Origin: Aquimonas sp046318115
GTDB lineage: Bacteria; Pseudomonadota; Gammaproteobacteria; Xanthomonadales; Xanthomonadaceae
Length of the DNA: 64,000 nt
Assembly: GCA_046318115.1 (NCBI GenBank)
Contig: JBKCVA010000031.1
Location: forward strand, 51,143-115,142
Reading direction: 5' to 3'
Numbering within the stretch: the first letter of the stretch is position 1; the number at the start of each line of letters is the position of its first letter. Below are positions 1 to 7,523 of this stretch, piece after piece. A model generated the notes under the pieces. It saw nothing but the letters and a program-made list of their open reading frames with translations, did no database searches and was not told where the DNA came from. The position numbers and the translations under genes are program-made.

Positions 1-2213
1 GCGAGCAGGCCCAGCACGCGCAGATTCCGATTGCCGGGGAAGCTCAGCAGCACCGCCTCCGCGTGTTCACCAAGGCGGCGGCTGCGTTCCCCCTGCGAGG
101 TGCCGATCAGGAGTCGATTGGTGTACAGACGCTGGCGCGTGGCGTCGGCCACGTCGGGCCAGGTCAGCATCTCGTCAAGCAGCTGTGTCGCCTCATCCAG
201 CTTGTTGTTGGTGGCCAGCGCCATGACCTGGGAATTGGCGTAGGGCACGAGGCGGGCATTGCCATCGCCCAGCACTTCGCGCGCCTCCTTCAGCATGGCG
301 GCGCCTGTCGCTTCGGCCGACTCCGCTCGCGAGGTCGACAGGTAGAGGTGGAGCAAGGCCTGGGCGATGGCGAGGCGCTCGATGCCGGTCTGCTCGGTGC
401 CGCTGCGCGCTGTCAGCAGCAGTCGCTCGGCTTCCGCATGTCGATCGAGAGCGATCAGCGCGCGCGCGCGCAGGCGCACCCAGGCAGGCGGCACCGGGCT
501 GCGCTCGGTGAGCGCAACAACCTGTCCCGGGTCGCTGGTGATCAGCAGCTGCGCCAAGTGGCCGACGTACTGCACCTGCTGCGCCTCCGAGGCGCCCGGC
601 ATGATCAAGGCCAGGGCATCGATGGTTGCGCGCACTGCGTCGGTGTTGCCCTCGATCGACTGCAAGCGCGCGGTTTGCAGCAGCAGTTCACGGCGCACGT
701 CGAGCGGCCAGCCCGTGCGCTGCGAGAGTGCGTCGATCATCTGCTGAGCCGCTTCGCGTTCACCCAATCCGATGGCCGCCTCGATGAGGGCGAGCGAAAC
801 GCGGGGATCGCTGAAACCGCCGCTGGCGAGCTGACGCTCCCAGGCCTGGCGCACGATCTTTCGCAGATCGGGCCCTTGCCCCGCAAACGGGTCGGCGGCG
901 CGGAACATGTCCAGCAGAAACCGGTTGACCCGTTCCGAATTGTCGCGCTCCTCGATGGCGACGGCGTGCGCGCGCGCCAATTCCGCGTCGCGCACCAGAA
1001 GCTGTACCAGCAAGCCGATGATCAACAGCAAGGCGACTGCAACGGCGCTGAGCGGCAACGCGTGCCGGGCCATGAACTTGCGCATGCGGTAAGCGCGGCC
1101 CTGTCCCACGGCGCGCACCGGGCGACCCTCCAGGAAGGCTTCGATGTCGAGTGCGAAATCCAGGGTCGATCGGTAGCGCTCGTCGCCGCGCTTGCGCAGC
1201 GCATGCAGGACGATGCGATCGAGATCCCCGCGCAGCCGTCGGGCCAGCTGTCCTGCATGCAGCAGGCCGCATTGCCGGGCCATCACGTCGCTGCTGCGCA
1301 GGCTGGGCAGTGCCGGCGATTCGTCACGTACCTGTCGCTCGATCTCGGCAGGGCTCAGGCGATCGAAACGGTAGGCGGAGACACCGCAAAGCAGCTCGTA
1401 CAGAAGCAGGCCCAGCTGATACACATCGGTGGCGACGTTGCAGGGTTCGCCGCTGAAGTGCTCGGGCGCGGCCGAAGACAGCGAGAAGTAGCGATCGGCC
1501 GTCGCCGTTGCCTTCAGGTTGGGCTGCAGGGCTTTGGCGATGCCGAAGTCGAGCAGGCGGGGCTGTCCGTTGGGGTCGACGAAGACGTTGCTGGCCTTGA
1601 GATCACGGTGCACGACCAGGTTGCCGTGTGCGTGCCCTACCGCCCCGAGCACCGCCAGAAACAGCTGCAGCCGCGCTTCGATGGACAGGCGTTCGCGCGC
1701 GCAGTGTTCGGTGATCGGAGCGCCTTCGACGTACTCCATGGCAAGCCAGGGCAGGCCCTCGGGCAGCATGCCGGCATCGATCAGCCGCGCGACGTGCGGG
1801 TGGTTGAGGCTGGCTAGGATGCGCTGCTCTTCGATGAAGTGGCGGCGGGCCGCGTCATCGACGCCGATCCGCAGCAGTTTCAGGGCGACCCGCTGCCGAC
1901 CCGAGCCTGCCGCGCGCTCGGCCAGCCAGACTTCGCCCATGCCACCGTGGCCGAGTGCGCGCAGCAGTCGGAACCCGCCCACTTCGCCGAGTGCGCCGAT
2001 CTCGCCGGCGATTCTGCCGAAGACAGGCGGTACGGACGGCTCGCTCTCCTCGCCAATGCCGGCATCGGCTTCGAGCAGGCGCTGCAGCTGTGCGGCTCGC
2101 TCGGGGTGGCTCTCCGCCAGCGAAGCCAACAGCGCTTCGCGCTCCTCAGGGGGCAGTTCGATACAGCGTTCGAACAGCGCGCTCAGGGGCTCCGTGGCGG
2201 CGGCTGCGGTCAC
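1..2213 (-). CDS. Serine/threonine protein kinase with C-terminal helical repeats, cut by the window edge
   Basis: About 737 codons are visible; the stop lies beyond position 1. The kinase domain spans roughly residues 75-345: Gly-rich loop LGHGGMGEVWLAE, catalytic Lys in VALKLL, HRD loop in VVHRDLKASNVFVD, and DFG in LLDFGIAK. One membrane segment follows (ALPLSAVAVALLLIIGLLV, near residue 365), then an Ala/Leu/Arg-rich helical region resembling TPR-type repeats. A GTG start at 2213 is chosen because it begins 4 bases after the stop of the sigma factor gene, and the Glu/Leu-rich N-terminus (LPPEEREALLASLAE) is typical of this kinase type. Sigma factor plus kinase in one transcript is a known arrangement for TIGR02999-type ECF factors. 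The substrate is unknown. A related kinase lies at 28858-31425. Confidence 0.9.
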   Translation of the reverse strand, partial: MTAAAATEPLSALFERCIELPPEEREALLASLAESHPERAAQLQRLLEADAGIGEESEPSVPPVFGRIAGEIGALGEVGGFRLLRALGHGGMGEVWLAERAAGSGRQRVALKLLRIGVDDAARRHFIEEQRILASLNHPHVARLIDAGMLPEGLPWLAMEYVEGAPITEHCARERLSIEARLQLFLAVLGAVGHAHGNLVVHRDLKASNVFVDPNGQPRLLDFGIAKALQPNLKATATADRYFSLSSAAPEHFSGEPCNVATDVYQLGLLLYELLCGVSAYRFDRLSPAEIERQVRDESPALPSLRSSDVMARQCGLLHAGQLARRLRGDLDRIVLHALRKRGDERYRSTLDFALDIEAFLEGRPVRAVGQGRAYRMRKFMARHALPLSAVAVALLLIIGLLVQLLVRDAELARAHAVAIEERDNSERVNRFLLDMFRAADPFAGQGPDLRKIVRQAWERQLASGGFSDPRVSLALIEAAIGLGEREAAQQMIDALSQRTGWPLDVRRELLLQTARLQSIEGNTDAVRATIDALALIMPGASEAQQVQYVGHLAQLLITSDPGQVVALTERSPVPPAWVRLRARALIALDRHAEAERLLLTARSGTEQTGIERLAIAQALLHLYLSTSRAESAEATGAAMLKEAREVLGDGNARLVPYANSQVMALATNNKLDEATQLLDEMLTWPDVADATRQRLYTNRLLIGTSQGERSRRLGEHAEAVLLSFPGNRNLRVLGLL

Positions 2214-2217
2214 CGAT

Positions 2218-2790
2218 TCAGTTCAGCACAGGGTTGCAGCGCTCGGCGAGATAGGCGCGCGCGAAGCGCCAAAGGCGGTTGGCGGTGGGCACCGAAACGC
2301 CGAGCTGGACGGCGGCCTGCTCGATGCTCATGCCGAGGAAGTAGCGCAACTCGACCAGACGCGCATGCTTGGGTTCTTCGCGTTCGAGCTCCAGCAGCGC
2401 GGCATCGAGTGCCAGCCAGTCGATCTGCGAGTTGCGGTCCATCTGGCCCGGCAACTGGTGCAGCTCTTCGATGTCGACCCGCTCGAACTCGCCGCCGCGC
2501 TTCTGCGCGTGGTTCTCGCGGATGCGGTCGATGATGAGGTTGCGCACCACGCGAGCGGCAAGGCCGGTGAACTGGTCCCGGCTCTCCACCTCGATGGCGT
2601 TCGCCTGACGCAGCTTGATGAAGGCCTCATTGGCAAGCTCGGTGGCCTGCAGCGTCAGCGGTCCGGACTGGTTGAGCTGACGCTGCGCGACCCTGCGCAG
2701 CACCGGGTACACGTGGGACATCAGTTCGGCTTCGACGCTGCGGTCGCCCGCAGTCCAGCGCGACAGAGACTCGGTGATGGAAACGTTCAT
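2218..2790 (-). CDS. ECF-type RNA polymerase sigma factor, TIGR02999-like
   Basis: A 190-aa sigma-70 family protein. Region 2 is recognisable (LRRVAQRQL, ELANEAFIKLRQ, RVVRNLIIDRIREN), followed by a region 4 helix-turn-helix (LRYFLGMSIEQAAVQLGVSVPTANR, read as two adjoining helices). The match is to the ECF subgroup that accompanies Ser/Thr kinases rather than anti-sigma factors, and the kinase gene follows after 4 bases. The start at 2790 (MNVSITESL) is preferred over an upstream in-frame ATG at 2865 because family members begin close to region 2. It lies 90 bases downstream of the last TOMM-cluster gene, so readthrough is possible, but it may have its own promoter. Confidence 0.88.
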   Translation of the reverse strand: MNVSITESLSRWTAGDRSVEAELMSHVYPVLRRVAQRQLNQSGPLTLQATELANEAFIKLRQANAIEVESRDQFTGLAARVVRNLIIDRIRENHAQKRGGEFERVDIEELHQLPGQMDRNSQIDWLALDAALLELEREEPKHARLVELRYFLGMSIEQAAVQLGVSVPTANRLWRFARAYLAERCNPVLN

Positions 2791-2882
2791 GGCGATCTTC
2801 TGTCTCCCCCCGGAACGGGCAGGGAGAATATCGACCGTCCCGTGACACGCGCAAGGCGCGCGCACGCCTCAACCGCGCGAGT

Positions 2883-4094
2883 TCAACCGCGAACCTCACG
2901 CAGTGCTTCGATCGGATCGAGGCCGGCGCCGCGTGCGGCCGGCACGATCGCCGATGACACCGCGATCATCAGCGCCCCGAGGCAAACCGCGAGTGCCAGC
3001 GCGGGAGGCAGGCTGAGTGCAGGCAGAAACGGCATTGCCTGGCTCAGCAGGCCGCTCAGCAGCCATGCGGCGCTGCCGCCCGCAGCGATACCCGCGCCCG
3101 ACACCAGTGCGGTCTCCGCGAGGATCTGCTGCAGCAGGGCGGCGCGACTTGCGCCCAGCGCCTTGTGCACGCCGATCTCGCGGATGCGCTCGGCGATTGC
3201 CGACAGCGTCAGCGCCGAAACGCCAAAGCCGGCGACGCAGAACAGGATCAGGCCGAACGCCAGCAGCAGCAGCCGAATCGCGCGGCTGACGCCATCCAGG
3301 CTGTCGCGCAGCGCCGCCGCCGAGTCGATCCGCAGGCGCTGCGGGTCCGCGAAGCTGGAGCCGTGCCGTGCCACCAGCGTTGCGCGCAGTTGCTCAAGAC
3401 GCTGGCCGATTGACTGGCTGTCGCTGAGTCCCAGCAGCAGCATCAGTCCGGGGTCGCTGCGTCGATGCTCCAGTGCCAGAGTCAGCGGCAGCCACACCAG
3501 CGTGTCCTGCGGCATGCCGAACAGTTCACCGCGGGCTTCGGCCACGCCGACCACCCGGCACCAGTGGCCGGCGACGTAGACGTGGCGGCCCAGAGTCTCG
3601 GCGGCCGCCGCGTTGCCAGCGTGATCGGCGCCGACCACACACACCTGTCGACGCTGATGCTCATCGCTCCAGTCGAGCGTGCGGCCGGCTGCGATCTTGA
3701 GTCCGGTGATCGTGGCGAAGTCGGGCTCCGCAGCCAGCGCCCTTGCATCGATGGCCTCGCCGCGGGCGTCGCTGGCGGCTCTGCTGTCCAAGGCCAGCGC
3801 CGCCGCGCTGTGGGCGACGCCGGGCACTGCGGCCAAGGCGCGCGCGTCTTGCGGTCCGAGCTGCTCGGCGCCCTTGTGCAGCTGTCCCGGCGGCAGCGCC
3901 AGGCGGACGCTGACCGAGCGCGCGCCAAGCGCATCAAACTGCTGTTCGGTGTGGCGACGCAGGCTGGACGCCAGCGTGATCAGCAGGAGAAGGCTGGCGA
4001 CCGCCAGCGCCCAGGCCGCGGCGATGGCCGCCGCTCGCGCGGTTCGCCCGCGCAGCGAGTACCTCACGGCCCACAGCAGCGCGCCGGCGTTCAT
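2883..4094 (-). CDS. ABC transporter permease, MacB/FtsX type
   Basis: A 403-aa permease with the MacB/FtsX layout: an N-terminal membrane helix (AAAIAAAWALAVASLLLLITL), a periplasmic domain of about 210 residues, and three C-terminal helices (IRLLLLAFGLILFCVAGFGV, ALVSGAGIAAGGSAAWLL and LALAVCLGALMIAVSSAIV). Between helices 2 and 3 is IRERIREIGVHKALGASRAA, the FtsX-domain signature. The start at 4094 overlaps the ATPase stop by ATGA, so the genes are translationally coupled. With the ATPase and the HlyD-like protein it forms a MacAB-like exporter. Its place in the TOMM transcript suggests peptide export or self-protection, which is inference. Confidence 0.87.
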   Translation of the reverse strand: MNAGALLWAVRYSLRGRTARAAAIAAAWALAVASLLLLITLASSLRRHTEQQFDALGARSVSVRLALPPGQLHKGAEQLGPQDARALAAVPGVAHSAAALALDSRAASDARGEAIDARALAAEPDFATITGLKIAAGRTLDWSDEHQRRQVCVVGADHAGNAAAAETLGRHVYVAGHWCRVVGVAEARGELFGMPQDTLVWLPLTLALEHRRSDPGLMLLLGLSDSQSIGQRLEQLRATLVARHGSSFADPQRLRIDSAAALRDSLDGVSRAIRLLLLAFGLILFCVAGFGVSALTLSAIAERIREIGVHKALGASRAALLQQILAETALVSGAGIAAGGSAAWLLSGLLSQAMPFLPALSLPPALALAVCLGALMIAVSSAIVPAARGAGLDPIEALREVRG

Positions 4095-4813
4095 GCCGCC
4101 TCCGCCCACGGTACTCTGCTCTGCTTCTGATCCTGCTCGATGCGCCCGCGCTCGATGCGCAGGCGTCGCGGTGCGCTTGCCGCGATCGCGGGATCGTGGG
4201 TGACCAGGACCAGCGTGCTGCCGTGTGCATGCAGCTCGCGCAGCACGTTCATGACCTCGAGCGAGGACTCGGGATCCAGGCTGCCGGTAGGTTCATCGGC
4301 CAGGATCAGCTCGGGCGCGCAGACCAGCGCGCGTGCAATCGCCACCCGCTGGCGCTGTCCACCCGACAGTGCGTCGGGCCGGTGCTGCAGGCGCTCGCCC
4401 AAACCCAGCCGTTCAAGCAGCTGGCGTGCGCGCTGCAGGCGCGCCTGCTGCGGCAGCGACTGGTAGAGCAGGGGTAGCGCGACGTTCTCCAGTGCGCTGA
4501 GCTGGGGCAGCAGCTGGAAACCCTGGAAGACGAAGCCGATTCGACGATTGCGCACGTCCGCCCGCGCCTGCTCGGCAAGACCGCCGACGCAGCGTCCGCC
4601 AAGCAGGTAGCGCCCCGCGCTCAGCGGCGCGAGGCAGCCCAGCAAGTTGAGCAGCGTCGACTTGCCGCCGCCGCTGGGGCCGGTCACAGCCACAAACTCG
4701 CCCGCTTCAATGCGCAGGTCGGTTGGCGCAAGCGCCTCGACGGCCGGGTCGCCGGCTTTCGGCAGGTAGCGCTTGCAGGCCTGTTCAAGTTGGATCAGCG
4801 GCGGGTTGCTCAC
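4091..4813 (-). CDS. ABC transporter ATP-binding protein, MacB/LolD type
   Basis: A 240-aa nucleotide-binding subunit. Walker A is GPSGGGKST (about residues 45-53), the Q-loop lies in VFQGFQLLPQ, the signature is LSGGQRQRVAIARAL, Walker B is LILADEPTGSLD, and the switch His is in LVLVTHDP. The sequence pattern fits the MacB/LolD/FtsE branch, which pairs with FtsX-type permeases such as the next gene. Both ends overlap neighbours by ATGA (4810-4813 and 4091-4094). Confidence 0.93.
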   Translation of the reverse strand: MSNPPLIQLEQACKRYLPKAGDPAVEALAPTDLRIEAGEFVAVTGPSGGGKSTLLNLLGCLAPLSAGRYLLGGRCVGGLAEQARADVRNRRIGFVFQGFQLLPQLSALENVALPLLYQSLPQQARLQRARQLLERLGLGERLQHRPDALSGGQRQRVAIARALVCAPELILADEPTGSLDPESSLEVMNVLRELHAHGSTLVLVTHDPAIAASAPRRLRIERGRIEQDQKQSRVPWAEAA

Positions 4814-6024
4814 GGCGGTGCTCCGGTCAGTCCCGCGACCGCGTCACTCGGCGGGAGGGTGGAGGGCTCCGCTTGCACACGCATGCCGTCTTCCAGCTTG
4901 CGCAGCAGCGCCGGCGGTCCGGCCACAAAGACCGCCTCAAGCAGTGCCGGCTCGCGCACTTCGACGTAGTCGGCATCGCTGTGCCCGAGCGCCAGCGCGC
5001 GTCGCCGTACGCGCCCGTCTTCCACGATCCAGGCGTGGCCAAGGCCTGGATCCTCGCTGCTGGTCTGGACGGCGCTGAGCGGCAGGCTGAGCGCTGGCGC
5101 GCTGTCCTCGTGCCAGCTTCCGCGCAGGCTCATGCCGGGGCGCAAGCCCGCGGTCGGCCGGGTGAGGGCGACGCGCACCGGGTAGCGCACGCCCGTTCGA
5201 CCGGAATGGCCCATCGCGGGTTGCAGGGGTTCGGCACCGAGCTCACGCACGCGCCCCGGCAGGTCTGCGTCGAGCAGCGCGGGCAGCTGCAGGTCGATGG
5301 GGTCACCCGGTTCGAGTCGTGCGATCTCGGCCTCAGGCACCTCCAGTTCGGCCTCCAGCGTACTCATGTCCGCGAGGCGCACGAGATCGCCCTGCTCGTA
5401 GCCGCCGACCGGTGCGACGAATTCGCCCGGTTTGATGCTCACCTTCAGCACGCGGCCGTCGATGGGTGCATAGCCGCGTGTCTGGGCCAGGGCGGCATCG
5501 AGCTTGCCGATCGATTGCCGGAGCTGCTCGGCGCGCGCCTGCGCCAGCTGGAGCTCGGCGTCGGCTTCGGTGGCCTGCACTTCGAGTCGGGTCAGGTCGG
5601 CGGCTCCGAGCCAGCCTTGCGCTGCGAGCCGTTGGCCGCGCTGCAGGTGCGCCTGCGCCTGCGACCTCTGGGCCCGCGCACGCTGCACAACGGCCGCGCT
5701 GCCGTGCAGCTCCGAGCGTGCCGCCGCCAAGTCCGCCTGCAGCTGGCTGTCGTCCAGCTCGAACAGCAGCTCACCGCGCTGCACATCCTCGCCTTCGCGC
5801 ACATGCACGGCGAGCACCCGGCCGAACGCACCCGCGCCCAGACCTGCGGTTTCGCGAGCGACCAAGCGTCCCTCGAACTCGCGGCCCGGAGTCAGCACTC
5901 GCGACTGCACCTGGACGGTCTGCGCCTGTTCAATGCGCTCGCTGCTGAGCCAGGGTCGCAGAGTTGGCAGACAGATCAGACCGAGCAGGGTCACGCCGAC
6001 CAGGGTGGCGCGCCGGCGGTTCAT
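4810..6024 (-). CDS. HlyD/MacA-like periplasmic adaptor protein
   Basis: A 404-aa membrane-fusion protein. An N-terminal anchor (RRATLVGVTLLGLICLPTL) is followed by a lipoyl-like half-domain (LGAGAFGRVLAVHVREGEDV), a long Ala/Gln/Arg-rich coiled-coil hairpin (about residues 95-195), the second half-motif (APIDGRVLKVSIKPGEFVAP) and a beta-barrel region. The start at 6024 is chosen because ATGA overlaps the previous gene's stop; in-frame codons further upstream add an Arg-rich extension lying inside that gene. With the two following genes it makes a MacAB-type tripartite exporter that would need a TolC-like partner. No TolC gene is in the window. Confidence 0.9.
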   Translation of the reverse strand: MNRRRATLVGVTLLGLICLPTLRPWLSSERIEQAQTVQVQSRVLTPGREFEGRLVARETAGLGAGAFGRVLAVHVREGEDVQRGELLFELDDSQLQADLAAARSELHGSAAVVQRARAQRSQAQAHLQRGQRLAAQGWLGAADLTRLEVQATEADAELQLAQARAEQLRQSIGKLDAALAQTRGYAPIDGRVLKVSIKPGEFVAPVGGYEQGDLVRLADMSTLEAELEVPEAEIARLEPGDPIDLQLPALLDADLPGRVRELGAEPLQPAMGHSGRTGVRYPVRVALTRPTAGLRPGMSLRGSWHEDSAPALSLPLSAVQTSSEDPGLGHAWIVEDGRVRRRALALGHSDADYVEVREPALLEAVFVAGPPALLRKLEDGMRVQAEPSTLPPSDAVAGLTGAPP

Positions 6025-6704
6025 GACAGCCCCGCAAGGCCGATCAAGGCCGCAGTGGGCAGCAGGGCGAGCCCGATCGCGCTGGGCCATCCCAGCCCGA
6101 GCCACTGGCGCAGGCCGCTGCTGCAGACGGCCAGTTTGAGCAGGAGCGGCGCTGAGAACAGCCCGGCGAGGGCGGCCAGCGAGTCCGGAAGGTCATCAAC
6201 GCCCAGCAGAGAGAGCAGTGAGAGCGCATTGAACACGTCCTCGAAGCGCTGCCGCTCGCCGCCGACGACCACCAACAGAAGGCCGGCCAGCATGCCCAGC
6301 ACGCCGGGCAGCGCGCACCAGGCAGCGAAGGCGAACCAGTGGCCGAAGCTGCGCAGGTCGTCGCGTAGCCGGGCCACCAGGAAGAACAGCAGGGCTTCGA
6401 GGCCGATCATGAGCGGAAAGCTGAGCATCAGGCTGACGATCGAGGCGGTGATCAGGCTGCGACGATTGATCCATTCGAAGGCTTCAGCGGGCGCACCGGG
6501 GTAGCGCTCGCTCATATCCGAGCGCAGCCACTCGATGTCCACTTGCAGGTAGTACAAGGTCGACAGCAGCACCGCCGATCCCAGCAGGATCAGCAGGGGG
6601 GCAAGCGGGCGCGGACGCCGGTCCAGCCCTTGCCAGGCGGCGGCGTTGTCGAACGCGAAGCGGCCAAGCTGCTGCGGCAGGCTGAGGGTGATCTGTGCGC
6701 TCAT
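6021..6704 (-). CDS. Polytopic membrane protein, YIP1-like, in the TOMM cluster
   Basis: A 227-aa membrane protein with about five hydrophobic segments (LAPLLILLGSAVLLSTLYYL, LITASIVSLMLSFPLMIGLE, WFAFAAWCALPGVLGMLAGL, LAALAGLFSAPLLLKLAVC, IGLALLPTAALIGLAGL). Layout and length resemble bacterial Yip1-domain proteins, often found beside MacAB-like transporters, but I see no catalytic motif. The start at 6704 (MSAQITLSL) lies 4 bases after the previous stop. It overlaps the HlyD-like gene by ATGA. It could be an exporter accessory or an immunity protein; both are guesses. Confidence 0.7.
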   Translation of the reverse strand: MSAQITLSLPQQLGRFAFDNAAAWQGLDRRPRPLAPLLILLGSAVLLSTLYYLQVDIEWLRSDMSERYPGAPAEAFEWINRRSLITASIVSLMLSFPLMIGLEALLFFLVARLRDDLRSFGHWFAFAAWCALPGVLGMLAGLLLVVVGGERQRFEDVFNALSLLSLLGVDDLPDSLAALAGLFSAPLLLKLAVCSSGLRQWLGLGWPSAIGLALLPTAALIGLAGLS

Positions 6705-6708
6705 GGGC

Positions 6709-6945
6709 TCACCACTCCTCCGGCCGCGGCGCCGGTTCAGGACGGAGAAGCTTGAACAGCACAAAGACCGTGCCGAGCAGGAAGGCCAGGCTCATCAGCA
6801 GCAGCCCCGGCGGTAGATCGAGCAGACTTTCGCCGCGATCGAGGGCGGGTCTCAGCAGGCCGACGTAGAACCCGGCCGCCGTGCCGACGAACGAACAGAT
6901 GGCGCCCAGGATGACCCCGAGACGGGCTTGCGGATTGAGTTTCAT
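6709..6945 (-). CDS. Small two-helix membrane protein, unknown
   Basis: A 78-aa protein (MKLNPQARLGVILGAICSFV at the N-terminus) with two predicted helices: LGVILGAICSFVGTAAGFYVG and LLLMSLAFLLGTVFVLFKLL. The C-terminus is acidic and Pro-rich. The start at 6945 overlaps the stop of the M50-like gene by ATGA, which decides it over a longer frame running into that gene. I recognise no family. In RiPP loci small membrane proteins often act in export or immunity, but nothing in this sequence proves that. Confidence 0.7.
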   Translation of the reverse strand: MKLNPQARLGVILGAICSFVGTAAGFYVGLLRPALDRGESLLDLPPGLLLMSLAFLLGTVFVLFKLLRPEPAPRPEEW

Positions 6946-7523
6946 GCGACACCTCCAAAGCTGTGTGGCCAGAATTGACGGGCCAGCGCGAGGCTGGCGC
7001 CGGAGAGTGCGAGCAGTACCAGCAGCGTCACCGCGACGTTCAGCAGGCGGCAATCCAGCGCATCGGCGGCGACGCGCTGCAGCCGCTGCAGCTGCCCGCC
7101 GTCGGTATCGCCCTGCGGCTGCGCATTGCTGGCAAACATGAGGGCAGCGCTGAGCGCGCAGCCCAGCGCCAGGTCGACCCATGGGCCCGGGGTCAACAGC
7201 AGCACCGCCAGCGCCGCGATCAGCAGGCCAAGCGCGTCGGCGATCGGCCCCGCCATCAACACACGAGCCCGCACGCGAGCGCTCAGGCCAGGCTGTGCGC
7301 TCGCCTGATAGCGAGGCTTCAGGCGTCCGCTGGCGGTCCACTCAAGCCGCCCCTGCAGGCCGTGCCAACGCCCGACCGCCCAGTGCGCGATCTCATGCAT
7401 CAGCACCAGCGGCGGCAATGCCGCCAGGGCAGCGCACAGCAGCCAGAGCGAGGCCTGGGCGCTGCCGGCGATCGCGGCGAGCGCCGCGCAGCCGAGCAGG
7501 GCGAGCGTCAGCAGCGGCTTCAT
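6942..7523 (-). CDS. M50 (site-2-protease-like) membrane metalloprotease
   Basis: A 193-aa protein with about five membrane segments. It has HEIAHW (HExxH, about residues 43-47) inside a hydrophobic stretch, and near residues 133-144 SNAQPQGDTDGGQL, which fits the second M50 zinc motif NxxPxxxxDG. These two motifs are the hallmark of site-2-type intramembrane proteases. It is shorter than RseP-type enzymes and has no PDZ domain. ATGA overlaps on both sides put it in the TOMM transcript. Leader removal or immunity are possible roles (inference). Confidence 0.8.
   Translation of the reverse strand: MKPLLTLALLGCAALAAIAGSAQASLWLLCAALAALPPLVLMHEIAHWAVGRWHGLQGRLEWTASGRLKPRYQASAQPGLSARVRARVLMAGPIADALGLLIAALAVLLLTPGPWVDLALGCALSAALMFASNAQPQGDTDGGQLQRLQRVAADALDCRLLNVAVTLLVLLALSGASLALARQFWPHSFGGVA

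Noticed and set aside
63..3579. Long plus-strand reading frames of 584 and 686 codons
   Set aside because: They lie opposite the kinase, sigma factor and permease genes, which have clear motifs. High GC leaves antisense frames open; their products are Arg/Ala/Ser-rich and lack domain motifs.
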